NCBI GenBank assembly: GCA_019347595.1
Contig: JAHWLA010000149.1
Location: 1 to 7,157, forward strand
Direction: 5' to 3'
DNA from: Actinomycetota bacterium
Lineage (GTDB): Bacteria > Actinomycetota > Acidimicrobiia > Acidimicrobiales > JAHWLA01
DNA: 7,157 bases
This document shows positions 1 through 6,266 of this stretch, piece after piece. The position numbers and the translations under genes were made by a program. Under the pieces are notes generated by a model. That model was given only the letters and a program-made list of their open reading frames with translations. It ran no database searches and was not told the origin of the DNA. Position 1 is the first letter of the stretch. Every line of letters begins with the position of its first letter.

Positions 1-1667
1 CGCATCCCGACTGCATCGGGGTCCCCATACCCGGCGGGTCGTTCGACATCGTGCCGGTGGATGGTCTCCATGCCGACGCCGACGCCGACGGCGAGCTGGT
101 GTACCGCGGTCCCAACGTGATGATGGGCTATGCCCACCGGCCTGCCGACCTGGCGCTGGGTGCCACCGTCGACGTGCTGCACACCGGCGACCTCGCCCGC
201 CGGACGTCCGAGGGGCTGTACCAGGTGGTGGGGCGCCGCAGCCGGTTCGTGAAGCTGTTCGGCCTGCGCATCGACCTCGACCAGGTGGAGGAGGCGCTGC
301 GCAACGTGGGCGTGGAGGCGGCATGCGTGGGCGACGACGACCGGATCGTCGTCGCCTTCGAGGCGGGCGACGACCCCGACCTGGTGCGGGCGACGATCCG
401 CGACCGCGTTGGCCTGCCCGCGTCGGTGGTGGTGCCGGTGGCGGGGGTGGTGCCGCGGCGGGCGAACGGCAAGCCCGACTACGCGGCGTTGACCGCGCTG
501 TTGCGCGAGCCCGTCGTCGCCGAGCCGGAGCGGGCGCCGCGCACGCCGGCCGAGCTGTTCGCGGCGGTGCTCGGGCTCCGCGCCGACGATGTCGCCGACC
601 ACGACACCTTCGTGAGCCTCGGCGGCGACTCGCTCACGTACGTCGAGATCTCGGTGGCGTTGGAGGAACTGCTCGGTCGGCTGCCCGCCGACTGGCACGT
701 AACGCCGGTGGGCCGGCTCACGGCCGCGAGTGCGGCGCCGCCGACGGTGCGACGGGCGACAAGCGGCATGGAGGCGAACGTCGTGGTGCGGGCGGTCGCC
801 ATCGTGCTGGTGGTGGGCACGCACGCCGACCTGTTCTCGTGGGAGGGCGGCGCCCACGCCCTGCTTGCCGTGGCGGGCTTCAACTTCGCCCGCTTCCAGT
901 TGGCGTCGGGGCGGATGTGGCGCAGCATCGCTCGGGTCGTGGTGCCCAGCGTGGCGTGCATCGGCGTGCTGGCCGCGGTCGGCACGACGTTCGACTGGCG
1001 CCACGCCTTGTTGGTAAACGGCTTCGCCTGGGAGCCGGTGCGGCCTGCGTTCTGGTACATCGAGGCGCTGCTGCAACTGCTGGTCGTGTTCGCCGTGGTG
1101 TTCTCCGTGCCATGGGTGCGACGGGTCGAGCGCGCGCACCGGTTGGCGTTCGCCGTCGGCGTACTGGCGCTGGGGCTGCTGGTGCGCTTCGACGTGCCGG
1201 GCATGCCGTTCGTCACCCACCCGGTGCGGCGGGCGCACCTCCTGCTGTGGCTGTTCGCCGTGGGCTGGCTGGCGGCACTGGTGTCGTCGTCGGTGCAGCG
1301 CGTGGCGCTGTCGGGCGTGGCCGCGGTGGCGGTCGTCGGCTTCTTCGGCGACGGCGCCCGTGAGGGCCTCGTGCTGGCAGGCATGCTCGTGTTGGTGTGG
1401 GTGCCGTGGGTCGCGGTGCCGCGGCCGCTCGGCCGAGTGGTGGCCGCCGTGGCCGGCGCGTCGCTCTACATCTACCTGACGCACTGGGCGGTGTACCCGC
1501 GGCTTCTCGACCACGTCCCGCCGCTGGTGGCCACGGTCGGCGCGCTGGCCTTCGGCGTCGCCGTCTGGACGGTGGTGCAGCACCTCCCCCTGCGAAGTGT
1601 GCGGAGTTGGGGCCGCTGGAGCGGCCCAACTCCGCACACTTCGCAGGTTCGGCTCCGTACCCGCTGA
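1..1667 (+). CDS. Adenylate-forming enzyme / carrier protein / acyltransferase-3 fusion, 5'-truncated by the window edge
   Basis: Open from the left edge (frame starts at base 3) to TGA 1665-1667, giving 554 visible residues numbered from base 3. The GTG at 51 is internal, because homologous-looking coding sequence precedes it. Residues 1-165 look like the end of an AMP-binding enzyme: HTGD (60-63), GRRSRFVK (77-84) as the A8-type hinge, and NGKPDY carrying the probable catalytic Lys157. The ATP-binding core lies off-window. Residues about 178-240 are a carrier domain with LGGDS, Ser210 being the probable phosphopantetheine site. From about 260 to 540 the chain is strongly hydrophobic, probably about ten membrane helices, with R263-X10-H274 as in acyltransferase-3 proteins, and YIYLTHW near 489-495. 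Inferred role: activate an acyl or amino acid, hold it as a thioester, and transfer it to a membrane or envelope acceptor. The substrate is unknown. The last ~25 residues are encoded within and just beyond a hairpin and look non-conserved. A short (gccgac)x3 run at 72-89 encodes ADADAD. Confidence 0.85.
   Translation, partial: HPDCIGVPIPGGSFDIVPVDGLHADADADGELVYRGPNVMMGYAHRPADLALGATVDVLHTGDLARRTSEGLYQVVGRRSRFVKLFGLRIDLDQVEEALRNVGVEAACVGDDDRIVVAFEAGDDPDLVRATIRDRVGLPASVVVPVAGVVPRRANGKPDYAALTALLREPVVAEPERAPRTPAELFAAVLGLRADDVADHDTFVSLGGDSLTYVEISVALEELLGRLPADWHVTPVGRLTAASAAPPTVRRATSGMEANVVVRAVAIVLVVGTHADLFSWEGGAHALLAVAGFNFARFQLASGRMWRSIARVVVPSVACIGVLAAVGTTFDWRHALLVNGFAWEPVRPAFWYIEALLQLLVVFAVVFSVPWVRRVERAHRLAFAVGVLALGLLVRFDVPGMPFVTHPVRRAHLLLWLFAVGWLAALVSSSVQRVALSGVAAVAVVGFFGDGAREGLVLAGMLVLVWVPWVAVPRPLGRVVAAVAGASLYIYLTHWAVYPRLLDHVPPLVATVGALAFGVAVWTVVQHLPLRSVRSWGRWSGPTPHTSQVRLRTR
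1589..1647. repeat. Long near-perfect inverted repeat (hairpin) overlapping the end of the acyltransferase fusion gene
   Basis: The left arm 1589-1616 pairs with the right arm 1621-1647. There are 22 uninterrupted pairs (1589-1610 region), one extra G in the left arm within the G run at 1608-1611, and five more G-C-rich pairs, closing on the four-base loop TGGA (1617-1620). No T-run follows the right arm, so it is not a textbook intrinsic terminator, though T-poor hairpins can act as terminators in GC-rich actinomycetes. It lies in the last codons of the upstream gene and ends 32 bases before the nitrilase ATG. It could be a terminator, an RNA-stability structure, or a dispersed palindromic element inserted at a gene end. 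I saw no second copy in this window. Confidence 0.9.
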
Positions 1668-1673
1668 TACGGT
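1668..1673 (+). promoter_or_regulatory. Probable -10 box of a leaderless promoter for the nitrilase gene
   Basis: TACGGT fits the actinobacterial TAnnnT -10 pattern. If the A of the ATG at 1680 is +1, the box sits exactly at -12 to -7, the expected position for a leaderless transcript. No purine-rich ribosome binding site lies in front of the ATG, which agrees. The box directly abuts the TGA (1665-1667) of the upstream gene. A -35 element is not clear; TTCGGC at 1648-1653 is a poor match with a short spacer. The assignment is an inference from position and motif. Confidence 0.5.
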
Positions 1674-1679
1674 CGCCTC

Positions 1680-2579
1680 ATGGCGGGCTTCGGGACGGTG
1701 CGGGTGGCGGGGGTGCAGGCGACCCCGGTCGTGCTCGACGCCGAGGCGACCGTCGAAAAGGCCGTCGACCTGGTGGGAGAGGCGGCTGACCAGGGCGCCA
1801 CGCTGGTGGTGTTCCCCGAGTGCTTCATCTCGGTGTACCCCAGTGGCGCGTGGGCCGCGGCGGCGGCGACGTGGACCGAGGGATGCGACGAGCTGTGGGA
1901 GCGCATGTGGGCCTCCAGCGTCGACGTGCGGGGGCCGCTGGTGGACCGGCTGGTGAAGGCATGCGCCGAGCGCGGCGTGCACGTCGCCATCGGGGTGAAC
2001 GAGCGGGAGGACGAGCGGCCCGGCTCGCTCTACAACACGCTGTTGGTCCTCGGCCCCGAGGGCGTGCTGCACCGGCACCGCAAGTTGATGCCGACGATGC
2101 ACGAGCGCGTGTTCCACGGGGTGGGCGCGGGCGACGACCTCGACGTCGTCGACCTGCCGGGCACCGGCCGTGTGGGCGGGCTCATCTGCTGGGAGAACCG
2201 CATGCCGCTGGCCCGGTGGGCGGTGTACCAGGGCGGACCGCAGCTATGGGTGGCGCCCACCGCCGACGACAGCGAGGGGTGGCTCGTGTCGATGCGGCAC
2301 ATCGCCATGGAGGCGGGTGCCTTCGTGGTGAGCGCACCGCAGTACATCCCGGCCTCTGCGTTCCCCGCCGACTTCCCGGTGCCGCTGCCCGACGGCGTCG
2401 ACGTCTTCGGGCGAGGCGGGGCGTGCGTGGTGTCGCCGGGCGGTGCGATCGTCGCGGGGCCGCTCTACGACGCCGAAGGCATCGTCGTCGCCGACTGCGA
2501 CCTGCGTGAGGCGCTGCACGCCAAGCGCTACTTCGATGTCGCCGGGCACTACGGCCGCTCGGACGTGCTCGGCTCGTAG
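1680..2579 (+). CDS. Nitrilase (carbon-nitrogen hydrolase superfamily)
   Basis: ATG 1680 to TAG 2577-2579, 299 residues. Predicted to be a soluble cytoplasmic thiol hydrolase of the nitrilase branch, converting nitriles to carboxylic acids and ammonia. The catalytic set is complete: Glu47 in FPECF, Lys134 in HRKLMPT, Glu141 in HERVFHG, and nucleophile Cys169 in LICWENRMPLAR. Further nitrilase-type blocks are APTADD, SMRHIAMEAGAFVVSA, and near the C-terminus FDVAGHYGRSDV. The CWEN block followed by MPLAR and the APTADD segment favour true nitrilases over amidases or N-carbamoylases; aliphatic or aromatic preference cannot be read. It is slightly shorter than typical nitrilases (about 310-370), lacking a long C-terminal tail. 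The start is supported by the -10-like box at the leaderless distance and by the alignment-like VRVAGVQATPV opening. It lies 12 bases after the upstream stop on the same strand but probably has its own promoter. The physiological substrate is unknown. Confidence 0.92.
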   Translation: MAGFGTVRVAGVQATPVVLDAEATVEKAVDLVGEAADQGATLVVFPECFISVYPSGAWAAAAATWTEGCDELWERMWASSVDVRGPLVDRLVKACAERGVHVAIGVNEREDERPGSLYNTLLVLGPEGVLHRHRKLMPTMHERVFHGVGAGDDLDVVDLPGTGRVGGLICWENRMPLARWAVYQGGPQLWVAPTADDSEGWLVSMRHIAMEAGAFVVSAPQYIPASAFPADFPVPLPDGVDVFGRGGACVVSPGGAIVAGPLYDAEGIVVADCDLREALHAKRYFDVAGHYGRSDVLGS

Positions 2580-2591
2580 TCGGAGATTCTT

Positions 2592-2612
2592 CGGCGCCGT
2601 CCGCCTGCGCCG
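2592..2612. terminator. Weak stem-loop in the convergent gap, possible bidirectional terminator
   Basis: CGGCGC (2592-2597) pairs with GCGCCG (2607-2612) around a nine-base loop, in the 33-base gap between the nitrilase stop (2579) and the exporter stop (2613). There is no T-run on either side. A six-pair stem arises easily by chance in such GC-rich DNA, so position between converging genes is the main argument. Confidence 0.2.
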
Positions 2613-5600
2613 CTACGCCCGTTGCTTGACGCGCCGGCGGCGAGGAGCGGCCACCCACAGGCGGTCGTAGGCGCCGCCGCTCCCCACAATCTGGCGTGCG
2701 GGGCCGACCTGCTGCACGGTGCCGTCGGAAACCACGGCGATGAGGTCCGCCCGTTCGGCCACGTGCTCGCGGTGCGTGATCAGGACCGTCGTGCAGCCCA
2801 AGGCGGGGACGGCGTCGAGCACGAGCGCCTCGGCCACGGGGTCGAGACTGGACGTCGCCTCGTCGAGCACCAGGATGTCGGGCTTCACCAACCAGGCACG
2901 CGACAGGGCGATGAGCTGTCGCTCCACCGGCGACAGGTTGCGCCCCTCCTCCTCCACCAGGGTGTCGAAACCGTGTTCGAGGCGGGAGAGGATCTCGTGG
3001 GCACCGACCTGGCGGGCGGCGGCCTCGATCTCCTCCGGCGTGGCGCCCGGCTTGCCGTAGGCGATGTTGTAGGCGACGGTCCCCCGGAACACGAAGGCGT
3101 CCTGCGGCACGATGCCGAGGCGGTCGCGATACGACGCCAGTTCGATGTCGCGCAGGTCCACCCCGTCGACCTCGACGGCGCCGCTGTCCGGGTCGTAGGT
3201 CCGACCGAGGAGCTTCACGATGCTCGACTTGCCCGCGCCGGTCGCACCCACCAAGGCCACCGTCGAGCCGACCGGGATCTCGAACGACACGTCGTGCAGC
3301 GCCAGCCGCTTGGTGCCGGGGTACCGGAAGTCGACGTCGCGGAAGGCGAGCCCTGTACGGATCGGCGGGCACGGCTGTGCGTCGGGCCGCACGACGGGGA
3401 GCAGGGGCGGGTCGTACGGCTCCTTGAGGCGCCCGAACGACACGCGCGTGTTGAGGTACCCCTGCCAGACATCGCCCACGTTGGGGAGCGGCCGCAGCGC
3501 CTCGGTCACGAGCAGGCGGAGCGTCAGCAGCGTGCCGACGGCCATCGTCTCGGCGAGCACCTTGTTGCCCGCGTGCCAGAAGATGATCGCCGACGCCGAC
3601 GCCGCCAGAAACTCGACCACCTCGATGTAGGAGTTCGCCATGGTCGTCGCCCGGCGCCGCGCCTCGCGGAGCCGCCACGCCGTCTCCGAGAAGCGAGCGG
3701 CCGCTCGTCCCTCGGCGCCGAACGCGGTGAGGACGTACCGCCCGGAGAAGTCCTCCTCGAGCCGGGCCACCACCGACCCGAGGAGCGAGCGCGCCGTGCC
3801 GAACGCCCGGTGGGCGAGGGGCACCTGGACGACGGTCGCCAGCACGATGAGGCCGACGAAGGCCACCACCAGGAAGGCCACGCCGGGGCTCAGCACCAGC
3901 ATGGCGATCATGCCCATGACGAAGAGGGCGAGACCGATGATGAAGCGGTACATGTCGGCTTCGACGAACGCCGAGAGGCGGTCGAGGTCGTGCACGACGC
4001 GCGCTGCCACCTGGCCGGGGAGCTCGCGGTCGTAGAAGTCGACGCCGAGCCTCGTCAACCTGCGGAACAGCCGCCGGCGCAGTTGGTAGAGCAAGCCCTG
4101 GTCGATCTTCTTGCCGGTCACGCGGAACTGGTAGGCCGCACCGGCGCTGACGAGCCCGATGACGGAGAGGAGCAGGGCGCGCACGTCCGTCCCGGCGCGG
4201 TCGCCCGCCTCGATGAGGTCGACGGCCGACCCGAAGACGTACTGGGGCATGAGGTCGGCAGCCGTCAGCGTGACCAGGGCGGCGCACGCGGTGGCGACCT
4301 TGACGCGGAAGGGCCGGACGAGATCGCGGACGCTCGGCCGCTCGTCCGACTCGCACTGGGCGTCGTCCACCTCGGGGCGCTCGTCGCCGACCGTTATGCC
4401 GGTGACGATGCCGGCCAGCGTCTCGTCGTACGGGATGGTTGCGTCGGCGTCGACGACGGTGTCGGCGACAATGCGGGAGGCGCCGGTTCCGGCGACAGCG
4501 CCGGAGGCGCCGGTTCCGGCGACAGCGCGGGAGGCGCCGGTTCCGGCGACAGCGCGGGAGGCGCCGTTGCGACTGGGCGGCGGGGCGAGTTGCACCACGC
4601 GGTCGGCCACCGTTTCCAAGCCGCGACGCCGACTGATGCACAGGATGGCGCTCTCCGGCGAGTAGGCGCGGATGCGGCGCAGGATCTCGACCTCGGCGGC
4701 CGGGTTCACGGCCGACAGCGCGTCGTCGAGCACGAGCACCGGCGGCCGCGCCACCAGTGCCCGAGCCAAGGCGATCCGCTGGCGCTGGCCGCCCGAGAGC
4801 GTCATGCCTCGATCGCCGAAGACGGTGTCGAGCCCGTGCTCCAGGCGGTCGACCACCTCGTCGGCCGCGGCGGCGTGCAGTGCTGCCCGCAGTTCGTCGT
4901 CGCCGGCGACGGCGGCGCCGTTGTCACCGAAGAGCAGGTTCTCGCGTACCGACAGCGCGAACAAGAACGGCTCCTCGTCCACCATGCGGACCTCGCGTCG
5001 CACCGCGGCGGCGTCCAGCGCCTCGAGGTCGCTCCCGTCGACGAGCACCTGTCCACGGGTCGGGCGCAGCACGCCGGCCACGAGGGCGGCGACGATCGAC
5101 TTCCCGGCGCCGGCCGGTCCCTGCACCAGCACCATCTCGCCCGACGCGATTCGGAGGTCGATGCTGTCGAGGACGGCGTGCCCTCCGATCTCGACCCCGA
5201 CGTCGCGCAGCTCCACGCGCTGCATCCCGTCCGGCACCGGCCACCCCCGCCGGTCGACACGAGGCCGCGCGTGCAGGAGCACCTGCTTGATGCGGCCTGC
5301 TGCACTCGTGGCGAAGTACCACACGCTCACGTACTCGTCGAAGAGCCGCACGAAGCGGGTGATCGCCGACGACAGCAGGAAGAAGAGCAGGAAGCTGCCG
5401 ATGGTGAGGCGCTCGTCGATCACGAGGCGGGCGCCGAGCAGCAGCACCACCGCTTGGATCACCAAGGGCACAGCCTTGAGGAGGACGTCGACCTTGGCGA
5501 GCACGCGCACCCGCGTCATGGCGAACCGGTAGGCGGACACCGCGGCGTGCGCCACGCGGGCCCGCTCACGGTCCTCCTGCCCGAACGCCTTCACCACGCG

Positions 5601-6266
5601 GATGCCGCGCACCGGCTCGTCGACGGCGCTCGTCACCTCCGCTCGCTGGTGGAGCTCCATCCAGCTCAGTCCCCACAGGCGCTTGCGCACGCGGGCCACG
5701 AGGTAGGCGTTGATGGGAACGGCCGAGATCGTCACCAGCGTCATCGGCACGTTGACGAAGAGAAGGAACAGGAACAGGCCGATGAGGACGGGCACGGCCG
5801 CTACCAGGAAGGGGATCAGGCGGATGAGCTGCTCCAGCAGCAGCAGGTCGGTGAGTGTGCGGGTGATGAGCTGCCCGGTGGCCACCTTGTCGAACCGGGC
5901 CGGGTCAGCCCCCATCAGTCGTGCGTAGAGCCACACCCGGAGGTGGTATTCGAGCTGGTACGTCACCCGGGCGCTCATCTGGCGCAGCGTGAAGTTGACG
6001 CACATCTGGATGACCGCCAGCACCAGCAGGCGGCGGACCAGCGGACCGAGGGGGACCACTTGGTCGACGACGGCGTCGTCCACGAGGGATCGCGTCGCGC
6101 CTGCCGTCAGCAGGTTGATCGTGAGCGAGACGATCGAGACGCCGATGAGCGCCTTGACCCACGACTTCTGCCTGCTGAGCAGCACCCAGACGATCGAGCG
6201 GCGGGCGGCCTCGAGCCGCGCCGAAGGGCGCACCCGCCGCATCGCGGCCGTCAGAGGTTGAGCCAC
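2613..6266 (-). CDS. Full-length (fused heterodimer-type) ABC exporter, TMD-NBD-TMD-NBD
   Basis: GTG 6264-6266 to TAG at 2613-2615, 1217 residues. An in-frame ATG at 6240-6242 (residue 9) is an alternative start; neither has a clear ribosome site. Order: TMD1 (about 36-315, with PARFDKVATGQLITR typical of exporters), NBD1 (about 350-560), repeat linker (567-640), TMD2 (about 655-900), NBD2 (about 973-1200), basic tail. NBD1 has Walker A GPAGAGKS (383-390, Lys389) and canonical LSGGQ (490-494), but Ile360 at the A-loop, Glu431 at the Q-loop, Asp515 for the catalytic Glu, and Arg546 for the H-loop His. NBD2 is intact (Tyr982, Lys1013, Gln1055, Asp1135-Glu1136, His1165) except for its signature, LSPVERQ. 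So one composite ATP site is degenerate and one is canonical, as in heterodimeric exporters. Expected in the inner membrane, pumping lipids, drugs or other amphiphiles outward; the cargo cannot be read. Length and plan resemble mycobacterial Rv0194-type pumps. Probably co-transcribed with the upstream amidohydrolase. Confidence 0.93.
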   Translation of the reverse strand: MAQPLTAAMRRVRPSARLEAARRSIVWVLLSRQKSWVKALIGVSIVSLTINLLTAGATRSLVDDAVVDQVVPLGPLVRRLLVLAVIQMCVNFTLRQMSARVTYQLEYHLRVWLYARLMGADPARFDKVATGQLITRTLTDLLLLEQLIRLIPFLVAAVPVLIGLFLFLLFVNVPMTLVTISAVPINAYLVARVRKRLWGLSWMELHQRAEVTSAVDEPVRGIRVVKAFGQEDRERARVAHAAVSAYRFAMTRVRVLAKVDVLLKAVPLVIQAVVLLLGARLVIDERLTIGSFLLFFLLSSAITRFVRLFDEYVSVWYFATSAAGRIKQVLLHARPRVDRRGWPVPDGMQRVELRDVGVEIGGHAVLDSIDLRIASGEMVLVQGPAGAGKSIVAALVAGVLRPTRGQVLVDGSDLEALDAAAVRREVRMVDEEPFLFALSVRENLLFGDNGAAVAGDDELRAALHAAAADEVVDRLEHGLDTVFGDRGMTLSGGQRQRIALARALVARPPVLVLDDALSAVNPAAEVEILRRIRAYSPESAILCISRRRGLETVADRVVQLAPPPSRNGASRAVAGTGASRAVAGTGASGAVAGTGASRIVADTVVDADATIPYDETLAGIVTGITVGDERPEVDDAQCESDERPSVRDLVRPFRVKVATACAALVTLTAADLMPQYVFGSAVDLIEAGDRAGTDVRALLLSVIGLVSAGAAYQFRVTGKKIDQGLLYQLRRRLFRRLTRLGVDFYDRELPGQVAARVVHDLDRLSAFVEADMYRFIIGLALFVMGMIAMLVLSPGVAFLVVAFVGLIVLATVVQVPLAHRAFGTARSLLGSVVARLEEDFSGRYVLTAFGAEGRAAARFSETAWRLREARRRATTMANSYIEVVEFLAASASAIIFWHAGNKVLAETMAVGTLLTLRLLVTEALRPLPNVGDVWQGYLNTRVSFGRLKEPYDPPLLPVVRPDAQPCPPIRTGLAFRDVDFRYPGTKRLALHDVSFEIPVGSTVALVGATGAGKSSIVKLLGRTYDPDSGAVEVDGVDLRDIELASYRDRLGIVPQDAFVFRGTVAYNIAYGKPGATPEEIEAAARQVGAHEILSRLEHGFDTLVEEEGRNLSPVERQLIALSRAWLVKPDILVLDEATSSLDPVAEALVLDAVPALGCTTVLITHREHVAERADLIAVVSDGTVQQVGPARQIVGSGGAYDRLWVAAPRRRRVKQRA
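4473..4566 (-). repeat. 27-base tandem repeat encoding the inter-half linker of the ABC exporter
   Basis: Three full 27-base units occupy 4473-4499, 4500-4526 and 4527-4553, followed by a 13-base partial unit at 4554-4566. The only difference among the full copies is one base in copy 2 (4502, G to C on the + strand). On the coding strand each unit reads AVAGTGASR in frame (residues 572-598), with the changed copy ending in Gly instead of Arg. Because the unit is a multiple of three, gain or loss of copies would keep the exporter in frame. It lies after NBD1, in a small-residue, probably flexible linker. Confidence 0.95.

Noticed and set aside
51..53. GTG as the start of the first gene
   Set aside because: The frame is open to the left edge and the preceding codons (HPDCIGVPIPGGSFDI) look like normal adenylate-forming enzyme sequence, so the gene begins off-window.
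323..1363. A 346-codon + strand frame inside the acyltransferase fusion
   Set aside because: It is an Arg/Gly/Ala-rich shadow in an alternative frame; the correct frame carries the adenylation, carrier and acyltransferase motifs.
1589..1647. The hairpin as terminal repeats of an insertion sequence
   Set aside because: The arms are separated by only four bases, with no transposase and no visible target-site duplication. A non-autonomous palindromic element remains possible but is not shown.
4473..4566. The tandem repeat as a CRISPR array
   Set aside because: The 27-base units are directly adjacent with no spacers, and they are translated in frame within the exporter.
2182..4641. An 819-codon open frame on the - strand overlapping both the exporter and the nitrilase
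   Set aside because: Its Arg/Pro/Gly-rich low-complexity translation crosses two well-supported genes in other frames, so it is a shadow frame.
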